NCBI GenBank assembly: GCA_900545285.1
Contig: UQYK01000004.1
Coordinates: forward strand, 1-63,954
Direction of reading: 5' to 3'
DNA length: 63,954 bases
DNA from: an uncultured Ruminococcus sp.
GTDB taxonomy: Bacteria > Bacillota > Clostridia > Oscillospirales > Ruminococcaceae
The notes under the pieces are model-generated. The model had not been told where the DNA came from. It did not search any database and worked only from the letters and a program-made list of their open reading frames with translations. The position numbers and the translations under genes were made by a program. Shown in pieces: positions 35,096 through 43,964 of the stretch (position 1 is the first letter of the stretch; each line of letters starts with the position of its first letter).

Positions 35096-35126
35096 TATAC
35101 TATAGTTGTAATAAGAAATCGATTTC
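35096..35126 (+). promoter_or_regulatory. -10 box and LacI-type operator of the sucrose operon
   Basis: TATACT (35096-35101) is a good -10 box; the -35 region is poor. GAAATCGATTTC (35115-35126), a perfect 12-base palindrome with the central CG typical of LacI-family operators, lies just after the expected start site, where a bound repressor would block transcription. Confidence 0.65.
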
Positions 35127-35239
35127 ATAACGTGTAAAATAAAAGTGGAAAGTTCTGGATCTCTCTTGCACACAGGATTTTTCAGGAGCCATGACAGCAA
35201 CAGAGAAGAATACAATAGACGATAAGGAGATGAATCATC

Positions 35240-36640
35240 ATGAATTATCAAGAAATGGCTTCTCAGGTGTTAGAGAAAATCGGCGGAAAGTCCAACCTGA
35301 TATCTGGCGCGCACTGCGCAACACGGCTGCGCCTCGTGGTTGCAGATGAAAAAAGCATTGAAAAGGAAGCAATCGAAGAAATTGACGGCGTAAAGGGTGT
35401 CTTTTTGGCGCAGGGACAGCTGCAAATCATTTTCGGAACCGGAATTGTGAATAAGGTGTACGATGCATTTGTAGAAGCTTCTGGTATCGATACCGCAACA
35501 AAGGATGACGTAAAGACTGCTGCGGCACAGAAGATGAATCCGTTTAAAAAGGCAATCAAAACCCTGGGGGATATCTTCGTTCCCATTATTCCGGCGATTG
35601 TTGCCACTGGTTTGCTGATGGGCCTGCTGGAGGGCTTCAGTACATTATTTCCGGCAATGGCAGATTCGGATACTTATCGGATTTTTCACATGTTTTCCAG
35701 CACAGCGTTTACATTCCTGCCGATTCTCATTGCCACCAGCGCGGCGAAAGCATTTGGCGGAAATATGTTCCTTGGATCTGTTATCGGCATGATTATGATT
35801 CATCCGGATTTGATGAACGCCTGGAATGTGGCATCTGCCGTAGAAGCAGGGGAGACAATCCCGAAATTTTCAGTTTGGTTCGGACTGTACGACATCAATG
35901 CAGTGGGCTATCAGGGACATGTAATTCCGGTGATCATTGCAGTCTGGCTGATGTGCTTCCTGGAAAAACGGCTGCACAAAATTGTGCCGGCTTCCATTGA
36001 TTTGTTTGTCACACCTCTTGTCAGCGTGGGCGTAACCGGCTATTTGACTTTGACTGTAATCGGGCCAGTTTTCTCTCAGCTGGAAACCTGGGTGCTGGAC
36101 GGTGTGCAGTGGCTGATTGCTGTTCCGTTCGGAATCGGCGCTTTCCTTATGGGCGGCCTGTATTCTTCCACGGTTGTGGCTGGTGTGCACCATATGTATA
36201 CCATCATTGACCTGGGACAACTGTCGGAGTACGGCGTTACCCATTGGCTGCCTCTGGCTTCTGCTGCGAATATGGCACAGGGTGCCGCTTGTCTGGCGGT
36301 TGCCATGAAGAGCAAAAACAAAAAGACACGTTCTCTGGCGTTCCCGGCTGCACTTTCCTGCATGATGGGAATTACAGAGCCGGCAATCTTCGGCGTCAAT
36401 CTGCGGACGATAAAGGTGTTTATCTTCGGTTCCATCGGCGGAGCCTGCGGCGCACTGATGACTTCTATTTTCCATCTGGGGGCAACTGCTACCGGTGTCA
36501 CTGGCATCTTTGCCATTCTGCTGCATCTGAAACAGCCGGTACAGTATATTGTTTCCATGCTGGTTGCTATGGGCGTTGCATTCCTGCTGACCTGGCTCTT
36601 TGGCTATAAAGAGACTCCGGCCGCTGCACAGACAAAGTGA
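35240..36640 (+). CDS. scrA: Sucrose-type PTS transporter, IIBC component
   Basis: The 466-residue permease takes up and phosphorylates sucrose. The IIB domain (1-85) has its phosphorylated Cys26 in GAHCATRLR, and the IIC domain (about 100-455) spans the membrane with about ten helices, including the GITEPAIFGVNLR signature near 385. The Glc-family IIA domain is missing from the protein and is encoded separately at 39069. Sucrose specificity is inferred from the co-operonic sucrose-6-phosphate hydrolase and fructokinase. AAGGAGA precedes the ATG. Confidence 0.93.
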   Translation: MNYQEMASQVLEKIGGKSNLISGAHCATRLRLVVADEKSIEKEAIEEIDGVKGVFLAQGQLQIIFGTGIVNKVYDAFVEASGIDTATKDDVKTAAAQKMNPFKKAIKTLGDIFVPIIPAIVATGLLMGLLEGFSTLFPAMADSDTYRIFHMFSSTAFTFLPILIATSAAKAFGGNMFLGSVIGMIMIHPDLMNAWNVASAVEAGETIPKFSVWFGLYDINAVGYQGHVIPVIIAVWLMCFLEKRLHKIVPASIDLFVTPLVSVGVTGYLTLTVIGPVFSQLETWVLDGVQWLIAVPFGIGAFLMGGLYSSTVVAGVHHMYTIIDLGQLSEYGVTHWLPLASAANMAQGAACLAVAMKSKNKKTRSLAFPAALSCMMGITEPAIFGVNLRTIKVFIFGSIGGACGALMTSIFHLGATATGVTGIFAILLHLKQPVQYIVSMLVAMGVAFLLTWLFGYKETPAAAQTK

Positions 36641-36651
36641 GGTGCGCTGCT

Positions 36652-38082
36652 ATGAATATAAGAACGCAAAATCTGCTTTGCGCCTGCCAAAAATTAGAAG
36701 GAATTCAAAACAAATCCGATCCATGGAGACCAGAATTTCATGTTTCACCGCCGGTAGGGTGGATGAATGATCCCAATGGTCTGTGCCAGATCGGCGACAC
36801 GCACCATTTGTTTTTCCAGTATTCTCCCTTTGATACAAAGCCGGGGCTGAATTATTGGGGACATTTTTCCACCAGGGATTTTGTCCACTATACTTATCAG
36901 GAGCCTGCATTGTGCAGCGATGAACAGTTCGACTGCCATGGTGTGTATTCCGGCTCTGTGCTGGTGGAAAACGGACAACCCCTGGCGTTCTACACCGGAA
37001 ATGTCAAAAAGGTGGGGGCATATGACTATGTAGAAGAGGGACGGGAGCACAACACAATTCTGGCTCAGGGCTGGGACGGCTGCCATTTTCATCAGAAAAC
37101 CCTGCTGTTGCGAAATGAAGATTACCCTGAAAATGTCACCTGCCATGTGCGTGATCCAAAGGTGTGGAAGGAACAGGATACCTACTGCATGGTGCTGGGT
37201 GCCAGACGAAAGGATGATGTGGGAGAGGTGCTGTTTTATCAGAGTACCGATCTGCTGCACTGGGAACTGAAAAACAGCCTTGTGACAGAAAAGCCTCTGG
37301 GGTATATGTGGGAATGCCCGGATTATTTTGTGCTGGACGGCGTATCGGTTCTGACCTTTTCTCCCCAGGGCGTTCCGGCAGACGGCTTTCGGTTTCAGAA
37401 TATCTATCAGAGTGGTTATTGTGTGCTGCACGGTGATATTGGCGGCGATTATACCTTGTCTGAATTCCGGGAACTGGATGCCGGATTTGATTTTTATGCA
37501 CCCCAGACCTATCAGGATGAACAGGGCCGCCGGATTCTGATCGGATGGCTGGGCATGCCGGACAGCGACTATGGCTATGCAGAAAAGGCCTATGGATGGA
37601 CACAGATGCAGACCATTCCCCGTGTGCTCTCTGTCCGGGACGGGGCGTTGTATCAGCAGCCGCTTCCGGAATTGCAGGCGCTGCGCCGCAGTGCTTTTCG
37701 GATTCAGGTGGAGGAATCCTCGGAGGTGCGCTGTGCACCAGCCTATGAAACGGATATTCGTGTGGAAGAGGGAGATCATCTGACACTCCGGTTTGGTACA
37801 GACGGTGTGCTGGAATGGAAGGACGGCATGGTGACGCTTTCCTTTGGAGAAAGCGGCCTTGGCAGAACCAGCCGGACAGCACCATTGGAACAGCTGAAAC
37901 GAATCCAGCTGTTTTGTGACACCTCTTCCATTGAGATTTTCCTCAATGACGGTGCCGCGGTGTTTACCTCCCGTTTTTATGCAGATCCGGTCGCTTCTGT
38001 TTTTTCAGTGGCGGTGCAAAAAGCAGAATTTATCATGTGGGAATTACAGCCAATTTCGATTCGAAAGGAGAACTTGTTATGA
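36652..38082 (+). CDS. scrB: Sucrose-6-phosphate hydrolase (GH32)
   Basis: The 476-residue cytoplasmic glycoside hydrolase splits sucrose 6-phosphate to glucose 6-phosphate and fructose. The GH32 nucleophile Asp40 lies in WMNDPNG, the transition-state RDP motif near 168, and the acid/base Glu in WECPDY near 221. A C-terminal beta-sandwich (about 340-476) completes the fold. No signal peptide is present, consistent with an intracellular phosphorylated substrate. GAGG before ATG 36652 supports this start over GTG 36637. It overlaps scrK by four bases. Confidence 0.94.
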   Translation: MNIRTQNLLCACQKLEGIQNKSDPWRPEFHVSPPVGWMNDPNGLCQIGDTHHLFFQYSPFDTKPGLNYWGHFSTRDFVHYTYQEPALCSDEQFDCHGVYSGSVLVENGQPLAFYTGNVKKVGAYDYVEEGREHNTILAQGWDGCHFHQKTLLLRNEDYPENVTCHVRDPKVWKEQDTYCMVLGARRKDDVGEVLFYQSTDLLHWELKNSLVTEKPLGYMWECPDYFVLDGVSVLTFSPQGVPADGFRFQNIYQSGYCVLHGDIGGDYTLSEFRELDAGFDFYAPQTYQDEQGRRILIGWLGMPDSDYGYAEKAYGWTQMQTIPRVLSVRDGALYQQPLPELQALRRSAFRIQVEESSEVRCAPAYETDIRVEEGDHLTLRFGTDGVLEWKDGMVTLSFGESGLGRTSRTAPLEQLKRIQLFCDTSSIEIFLNDGAAVFTSRFYADPVASVFSVAVQKAEFIMWELQPISIRKENLL

Positions 38083-39062
38083 AAAAGATACTGGCGTTAG
38101 GAGAAGCGCTGATCGACTTTATTCCGGCGCAGCGGGACTGCCTGCTCAAGGAAGTAGAACAATTTACACGCGTCTGCGGAGGCGCACCGGCCAATGTTGC
38201 GGCAGTCGCTGCAAAGCTGGGCGGAAACAGCAGCCTGATCACACAACTGGGACAGGATGCATTCGGAGACTATATTGTAGATACACTGCGGGATGCAGGC
38301 GTGGACACTTCCTGTATCTGCCGGACAGAGCAGGCCAATACTGCCCTTGCTTTTGTTTCCCTGAAGGCGGACGGAAACCGGGACTTTTCCTTTTACCGAA
38401 AGCCCAGCGCGGACATGCTGCTGAATCAGAGCCAGCTGCGCGCAGAGTGGTTTGAGGATGCCGGAATTCTGCATTTCGGCTCTGTTTCCTTAATTGATGC
38501 GCCCATTCAGATGACGCATCGGCGCGCCATTGCAATGGCACAGGAAAGAGGTGCACTGATCAGCTTTGATCCGAATATCCGCCTGCCGCTCTGGAAGAGT
38601 GAAGATGCCTGCCGCAGCCGTGTTCGGGAATTTTTGCCGTGTGCAGATATCGTAAAGCTTTCAGATGAGGAGCTGGAATTTGTCACCGGAAAGACAGAGA
38701 TTGCACAGGCGGCAGAGGAACTGTTTTCTGGCAGCTGCCGCGTGATTCTGTATTCCATGGGGAAGAAGGGGGCAATGCTTCTGACACCTGAAGGAAGCTG
38801 GACTGCGGAAAATCTGGATGTTCCGGTAAAGGACACTACCGGCGCAGGAGATGCCATTATGGGTGCGCTGCTGTACTGTCTGGCACAGCAGAATCTGACA
38901 CGGGACAAGCTGGCCGAGGTAACCGGACAGCAGTGGCAGGCGTGGCTGGAATTTGCAGTGTATTACGCCAACTATAGTGTTATGGGAAGCGGCGCAATCG
39001 GCTCATACCCGGATTATGATACCTTTATTTCCTGGAAAGAAGCCATGCAGCGGAAAGGATGA
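38079..39062 (+). CDS. scrK: Fructokinase (PfkB family)
   Basis: The 327-residue kinase phosphorylates the fructose released by the hydrolase. PfkB signatures are GGAPANVAAVAAKLG (about residues 32-46) and the C-terminal DTTGAGDAIMGALL (about 248-261), whose Asp is the catalytic base. The ribokinase-type length is normal. AAAGGAGAAC precedes the ATG, which overlaps the scrB stop (ATGA), showing tight coupling. The IIA gene follows six bases after the stop. Confidence 0.93.
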   Translation: MKKILALGEALIDFIPAQRDCLLKEVEQFTRVCGGAPANVAAVAAKLGGNSSLITQLGQDAFGDYIVDTLRDAGVDTSCICRTEQANTALAFVSLKADGNRDFSFYRKPSADMLLNQSQLRAEWFEDAGILHFGSVSLIDAPIQMTHRRAIAMAQERGALISFDPNIRLPLWKSEDACRSRVREFLPCADIVKLSDEELEFVTGKTEIAQAAEELFSGSCRVILYSMGKKGAMLLTPEGSWTAENLDVPVKDTTGAGDAIMGALLYCLAQQNLTRDKLAEVTGQQWQAWLEFAVYYANYSVMGSGAIGSYPDYDTFISWKEAMQRKG

Positions 39063-39068
39063 GACAAA

Positions 39069-39581
39069 ATGGGCATGTTTGATTTTTTGAAAAAAGAAAA
39101 GGCAGCTGCTGCGCCGGCAGAAGTTCCGTCCAACACCCTGCTTGCCATACAGGACGGAGAAATCCTGCCGGTGGAAAAGGTGCCGGATCCGGTATTTGCC
39201 AGAAAGGTGCTGGGAGATGGCTATGCTGTCAATCCGGTAAGCGGAAAGGTGCTTGCACCGGCTTCCGGAACCATTATTGATATTCAGGACACCCTGCATG
39301 CCTATGGCATTGAAACCGAGGACGGTCTGGAACTGGTGGTGCACATCGGCATTGATACTGTTGAATTGAAAGGGGAAGGCTTTAAAACCAAGCATAAGGT
39401 GGGAGACAAAATCCGTGCCGGAGAACTTCTGGCTACAGTTGACCTAAACTTGCTGGAACGAAAGAACGTCCCTAAGTATACCATGGTGATTATCACCAAC
39501 ATGGAAGAGATTGATCACATCACGCTGGTGTCCGGAACGGCAAAGGCTGGCACACCGGCACTGACTTATGAGAAAAAGTGA
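39069..39581 (+). CDS. PTS IIA component, glucose type
   Basis: The 170-residue soluble phosphocarrier accepts phosphate from HPr and passes it to a IIB domain. The active His92 lies in VVHIGIDTVELKG and the supporting His77 in DTLHAYG. It resembles the IIA-Glc (crr) family. As the last gene of the sucrose operon it supplies the IIA function missing from the IIBC protein, and may also serve other Glc-family transporters. A strong bidirectional terminator follows. Confidence 0.93.
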   Translation: MGMFDFLKKEKAAAAPAEVPSNTLLAIQDGEILPVEKVPDPVFARKVLGDGYAVNPVSGKVLAPASGTIIDIQDTLHAYGIETEDGLELVVHIGIDTVELKGEGFKTKHKVGDKIRAGELLATVDLNLLERKNVPKYTMVIITNMEEIDHITLVSGTAKAGTPALTYEKK

Positions 39582-39600
39582 GATGTTTTTTTAGGCATAC

Positions 39601-39643
39601 AAAAAACCGGAATGTCCGTTTGAAGAGGGCATTCCGGTTTTTT
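39601..39643. terminator. Bidirectional terminator between the sucrose and sipL-spoIVA operons
   Basis: AAAAAACCGGAATG (39601-39614) pairs with CATTCCGGTTTTTT, with A/T runs on both sides. Confidence 0.9.
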
Positions 39644-39659
39644 AAAATGGGAGAGAATC

Positions 39660-41135
39660 TCACAGGATAAAACAGATCAGGCCGCTGCATCCTTCGTTGA
39701 TGATGCGCTGTAATGTTTCCTGTAGCTTTAGTCTGGCATCCATAGGCATTTTGGAGAGCTTGCTGTGAAGCCCTTCTCCTACCAGCTCGTGAAGTGATTT
39801 TCCAAAAATGTTGGAAGACCAGATCTTGGTGGGATCTTCTTCAAAGCCCTCCAGCAAGTACATGACAAGCTCTTCGCTCTGCCGCTCTGTACCGACAATG
39901 GGGCTGACAGTGGTGCGGATATCGGCGCGCATCATATGGATCGAGGGGGCAGAGGCACGGAGACGCACGCCATAGCGGCCGCCCTGCTTGATGATCTCCG
40001 GTTCTTCCAGTGTCATCTCCTCCTGCTCCGGCATAACAATGCCGTAACCGGTGGCTTCCACTTCCCGGAGCGCCGGCTCGATTTTTGCGTATTCCTTCTG
40101 AATCCGGCTGAGTTTTGTGAGAATGGGGAGCAGATCATTTTCCCCCTGGATTTCCAGACCAGTGGCTTCTCCCAGAATCCGATAGAACAAAGTCTGATCC
40201 AGGGAAACATCGACACAGACGCTTCCGGTGCCCATATTCATTTCCCGGATAGAAGCCTTAGTGACATAGGGGCAGGTGCAGACGGCATCTGCAAAGGTCT
40301 CCGCATCCTTGATGGTATGGATTTCAGAGGCTGCCTGACGAATGCAGGAGAATACGGATTCCCGGAGCCAGTGGTCTTTTTCCAGCTCTGTAATCCAGTG
40401 CGGCATGCAGACATTGATTTCCCGTACCGGGAACGTGCGCAGCAATTCGGTCAGAATGGTGCGGATGTCGGATTCGTCCAGATCCGGGCAGCTGACGGGA
40501 ATTACCGGTGCGCCGTACTCTTCGGAGAGACGCTCTGCCAGTTCCCTGGCGGCCGGCTGGTGGGGATCCAGACAGTTCAGCAGAACGGCAAAGGGTTTTC
40601 CCAGTTCCTGCAATTCGGCAATGACGCGTTGCTCGCAGGCGGCATATTCTGCACGGGGAAGATCTGTGATGCTGCCGTCTGTGGTCACAACCAGGCCGAT
40701 GGTGGAGTGCTCTGCAATGACCTTGCGCGTGCCTACCTCTGCCGCCATGTTAAACGGCACCTCCTGTTCAAACCAGGGGGTATGTACCATACGGGGCTGG
40801 TCGTTTTCGATGTATCCCAGGGCGCTGGGGACAATATAGCCCACGCAGTCAATCATGCGCACCCGCATTTTAGCGCTTTCTCCCAGGGTGAGTTCTACGG
40901 CTTCCTCCGGGATGAACTTCGGCTCTGTGGTCATAATGGTTTTTCCGCCGGCGGACTGGGGCAGTTCATCTATGGCGCGCTCTCGTCTGGCTTCGCTCTG
41001 AATGTTCGGAATCACCAGCTGTTCCATAAACCGTTTGATAAACGTGGATTTTCCGGAACGAACCGGGCCGACCACGCCTACATAAATATCACCGTTTGTG
41101 CGCCGTGCAATATCCGCGTAAATTTCGTTTGCCAT
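39660..41135 (-). CDS. spoIVA: Stage IV sporulation protein A
   Basis: The 491-residue ATPase polymerises on the forespore surface to form the basement layer of the spore coat, and is needed for cortex formation. Length is nearly that of Bacillus SpoIVA (492). The Walker A motif GPVRSGKST is at 23-31 and a DCVGY motif near 98. The C-terminal region that contacts SpoVM and coat proteins is conserved in pattern up to the final GCSGLICFIL. The long in-frame N-terminal extension is rejected because ATG 41135 has GAGGAGG before it. It lies 16 bases after sipL in one operon. Confidence 0.96.
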   Translation of the reverse strand: MANEIYADIARRTNGDIYVGVVGPVRSGKSTFIKRFMEQLVIPNIQSEARRERAIDELPQSAGGKTIMTTEPKFIPEEAVELTLGESAKMRVRMIDCVGYIVPSALGYIENDQPRMVHTPWFEQEVPFNMAAEVGTRKVIAEHSTIGLVVTTDGSITDLPRAEYAACEQRVIAELQELGKPFAVLLNCLDPHQPAARELAERLSEEYGAPVIPVSCPDLDESDIRTILTELLRTFPVREINVCMPHWITELEKDHWLRESVFSCIRQAASEIHTIKDAETFADAVCTCPYVTKASIREMNMGTGSVCVDVSLDQTLFYRILGEATGLEIQGENDLLPILTKLSRIQKEYAKIEPALREVEATGYGIVMPEQEEMTLEEPEIIKQGGRYGVRLRASAPSIHMMRADIRTTVSPIVGTERQSEELVMYLLEGFEEDPTKIWSSNIFGKSLHELVGEGLHSKLSKMPMDARLKLQETLQRIINEGCSGLICFIL

Positions 41136-41151
41136 GCACAGGTACCTCCTC

Positions 41152-42708
41152 TTAGTGTACAATGGGGATAAAGAGCATGCCTGGTGTGGTGAGCTGTTCA
41201 TCCGAAAGGTCATTTTCTTCCATGATTGCATTGACGCTGGTGTGACAGCGCTTTGCGATATCCCAGACATGTTCGTGTTCCACTCCATAGTACAACTTCA
41301 GCGCATAGTCTCCGTCCCGGATCAATTTGTTTTCTCCGTCTACCGTAAGATCAGACAGGCACACATGCCGGGAAGACGGGCAGAGAACGCCCTGGAGCAG
41401 CAGGGATGCCTTCATGGAAACTGTACCGTCTGAAGCCAGGTGATAGGTGCAGTCTGTTGGCTCTACCTGTGCCTGCAAAACTGCATTGTCCAGCGGAATT
41501 TCAGAATCTGTGTAAACCTCAAAGGCCTCTTCCTTTTCCAGAAGCATAGGACAGCCTTCGCTGTCTCCGGCCAGCAGGCTGCAGCAGAGCATGCCGGAAA
41601 CACGGATTCGGTTGGTGTCTGCCAGCAGCTGCATGTTGACATTGCGCACCTGGCAGCGAAGGTCATAGATGCAGGAAGGCGCATTGTCGCCGGGCAGAAG
41701 GGAAGCGCTGCACTGCATCGTAGCCTGAATGGGCTTTGGCACCATATCAATTTGCAGCGGAACCGTACTTTGTTCACAAGGATACATGGTGGAAAATGCA
41801 TCTGTTACCAGCTGGGCAGAAGCGGTCTTTACAGCGGTGCAGTTCAGGCGCAGCTCCAGCTCGCATTGAATCTGGTCGGCGGCACTGTTTTTTCCGTTAC
41901 AGGGCTTGAGATCGCATCGGATCACCTGTACCTCGGCATTTCCCTGATAGCTTTCATCAATTTGTTCCATATCGATAATCTGGCTGTACGGCAGTGTAAA
42001 CTGCATCTGTTCTATGCCGTTTTCCTCCGGAGACTTTTCCCAGGTGTAGAGCAGGTGCACCTGGGCTTCGCCCTTTACAATAAGCTTTCCGGCCAGAATG
42101 GAATGCTCCTGGTGCTCCAGCCGGACATCACTGCGGAGAATGGTTTTCACAGAGGGCTTTGACTGTCCCAGTTCGATTTCCTCGTTTAAGATCACATTTT
42201 TTGCGGCGTGGCGCTTTTGTGCGGCATATTCTACCGGTATTTTTCGCAGCTGTACATGCATGCCAAAAACGTCCTGAATGACCTCCTGCTTTTTCTCTCC
42301 GGCAACACGAATCTGAACGGATACTGCGCCGCGCACTTCCAGACGGCGTGGACTGACGGCGCGGCAGTTGGCATAAGTAGCCTTGGGGCGGAGCAGGACA
42401 GAGGGTGCCTCTGCCGGCCGCGGCAGTTCAATGTTCCGGGAAAATGTCATCTGCTGACTGATGCACTGCAAAAGCTTGCTGCCGGAACCGCAGTACAAAA
42501 CTCGGATATCCGCACGCATCTCATAGGTGATGCGGTCGGTTCCCATGGCATAGCCTAAAATGACCGGCTGTATTTCACACCCGATAATCCGGAAGATATC
42601 CGGGTCATAGTCCGGCAGCACATAATCCAGCTCTACACTTTGCTCCTGCATATCGTCCAATAGAATTTCTGTCACAGGGATGGTTTCCCGATTGATTTTC
42701 AGATCCAT
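41152..42708 (-). CDS. sipL: SpoIVA-interacting coat protein SipL (DUF3794 and LysM)
   Basis: A 518-residue protein with DUF3794 (SPOCS) repeats over about residues 1-460 and a C-terminal LysM domain (about 468-516, with YGVEHEHVWDIAKRC and LFIPI). This is the architecture of clostridial SipL, which binds SpoIVA through its LysM domain and takes the place of SpoVID of bacilli. Being upstream of and 16 bases from spoIVA strongly supports the assignment. AAAGGAGGAG precedes the ATG. A possible mother-cell sigma promoter (CATAGGAT, about 42758-42765 region) is weak. Confidence 0.9.
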   Translation of the reverse strand: MDLKINRETIPVTEILLDDMQEQSVELDYVLPDYDPDIFRIIGCEIQPVILGYAMGTDRITYEMRADIRVLYCGSGSKLLQCISQQMTFSRNIELPRPAEAPSVLLRPKATYANCRAVSPRRLEVRGAVSVQIRVAGEKKQEVIQDVFGMHVQLRKIPVEYAAQKRHAAKNVILNEEIELGQSKPSVKTILRSDVRLEHQEHSILAGKLIVKGEAQVHLLYTWEKSPEENGIEQMQFTLPYSQIIDMEQIDESYQGNAEVQVIRCDLKPCNGKNSAADQIQCELELRLNCTAVKTASAQLVTDAFSTMYPCEQSTVPLQIDMVPKPIQATMQCSASLLPGDNAPSCIYDLRCQVRNVNMQLLADTNRIRVSGMLCCSLLAGDSEGCPMLLEKEEAFEVYTDSEIPLDNAVLQAQVEPTDCTYHLASDGTVSMKASLLLQGVLCPSSRHVCLSDLTVDGENKLIRDGDYALKLYYGVEHEHVWDIAKRCHTSVNAIMEENDLSDEQLTTPGMLFIPIVH

Positions 42709-42820
42709 ATGGAACTCCTCCTTTTTCGCCGTCCGGCGGCGTTCATTTGCTTTATCCTATGCAGACAAGCGAAACGATAGACCAAAAGCCGGGGAGAATT
42801 CCTGCATGCCGGAATACAGT

Positions 42821-42849
42821 TTGCTTTTTTAAAAAGAATGTGCTATAAT
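42821..42849 (+). promoter_or_regulatory. SigA-type promoter of coaX
   Basis: TTGCTT (42821-42826) and TATAAT (42844-42849) have a 17-base spacer. Confidence 0.75.
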
Positions 42850-42865
42850 AAGCTGTATCAGAGCG

Positions 42866-42904
42866 TGTTTCCGGGAAGGATGTACTTGCGGAAACAGGTT
42901 TTTA
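42866..42904 (+). promoter_or_regulatory. Hairpin with T run in the coaX leader
   Basis: TGTTTCCG (42866-42873) pairs with CGGAAACA (42889-42896), and GGTTTTTA follows. Placed between promoter and coaX it could act as an attenuator; no antiterminator was identified. Confidence 0.4.
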
Positions 42905-42943
42905 TATCAACTGCCGGATCGGCAGATCAGGAGGAATCAGAGC

Positions 42944-43723
42944 ATGGTGCTTGCGATTGATATTGGAAATACAAATGTGGTAATCGGCTGTTTTCAGCAG
43001 GAACGGATTTTGTTTGTGGAACGGGTTTCGACCAATCAGAATGCAACGCCGCTGGAGCTTGCCATCTGGATTAAGACGATTCTGGAAATTTATGAAATCC
43101 GCACTGCGGAAATAGAGGGCAGCATTATTTCTTCCGTTGTCCCTTCTCTGAACCATGCCATGCGGAAAGCAGTGGATAAAATCGCCCACTGTCCGGTGAT
43201 TACTGTAGGCCCCGGCGTGAAAACCGGATTGCAGATTGCCATAGACAACCCGGCGCAGCTGGGGAGTGACCGCGTAGCAGACGCAGTGGCAGCGCTGCAT
43301 GAGTACCGGCCGCCCATTGTGATTATTGATATGGGCACGGCTACAACGCTGTCGGTCATTGATGCCAACCGGCGGCATATCGGGGGCGTGATTGCACCGG
43401 GTGTGGGGATTTCGTTGAATGCTCTCACGGAGAAAACGGCACAGCTTCCGAAAATCTCCCTGGAACCGCCGAAAAAATGCATTGGCAGCAATACGGTTTC
43501 CTGCATGAAGAGCGGAATTCTATACGGTGCAGCCGGCTGTATTGACGGGCTTCTGGATCGGATTACAGAAGAACTGGGAGAAACGCCGACCTATGTTGCT
43601 ACCGGCGGCCTGTCGGAGTCTATCATTCCCCATTGCCGCCACAAGATTCAGCTGGACAATATGCTGCTGCTGAAGGGCTTGCAATTGATCTATCAGAAAA
43701 ATATGGGCGGCGAAGATGCGTAA
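42944..43723 (+). CDS. coaX: Type III pantothenate kinase
   Basis: The 259-residue kinase phosphorylates pantothenate, the first step of coenzyme A synthesis. It shows the acetate/sugar kinase-fold motifs of CoaX: AIDIGNTNVVIG (residues 4-15), the GSDRVADAVAA segment (about 108-118) and IIDMGTATTLSV (about 126-137). Type III enzymes are not feedback inhibited by CoA, unlike type I. AGGAGGAAT precedes the ATG. It stands alone between two promoters. Confidence 0.95.
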   Translation: MVLAIDIGNTNVVIGCFQQERILFVERVSTNQNATPLELAIWIKTILEIYEIRTAEIEGSIISSVVPSLNHAMRKAVDKIAHCPVITVGPGVKTGLQIAIDNPAQLGSDRVADAVAALHEYRPPIVIIDMGTATTLSVIDANRRHIGGVIAPGVGISLNALTEKTAQLPKISLEPPKKCIGSNTVSCMKSGILYGAAGCIDGLLDRITEELGETPTYVATGGLSESIIPHCRHKIQLDNMLLLKGLQLIYQKNMGGEDA

Positions 43724-43747
43724 GCGCAGACAGCATAGAAAAAATAC

Positions 43748-43776
43748 TGGACAAAATTTGACGCATATGCTATAAT
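43748..43776 (+). promoter_or_regulatory. Promoter of the ApgM-family gene
   Basis: TGGACA (43748-43753) and TATAAT (43771-43776) are 17 bases apart. The 180-base leader contains a small hairpin (CGCAGA 43804-43809 with TCTGCG 43815-43820) near a T6 run. Confidence 0.6.
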
Positions 43777-43964
43777 AAAAACGGTATTTTTCAAGACCTT
43801 TTTCGCAGAACAAATCTGCGGAGCGGTTTTTTGCATGGGCTTGGCAGCTTGAGAAGCTGTTTTCACAAGAAAACCAAACCCGGCGATGAGAGGACAGGAT
43901 TTATTTTAACACCCGGCTTTTTAAAGACAGTGAAAGCGCCGGGAAAGATCAGGAGGCTTATCTG

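Noticed and set aside
39936..41171. Plus-strand frame of 411 residues opposite spoIVA
   Set aside because: Shadow of the conserved spoIVA coding sequence, no ribosome site or domain.
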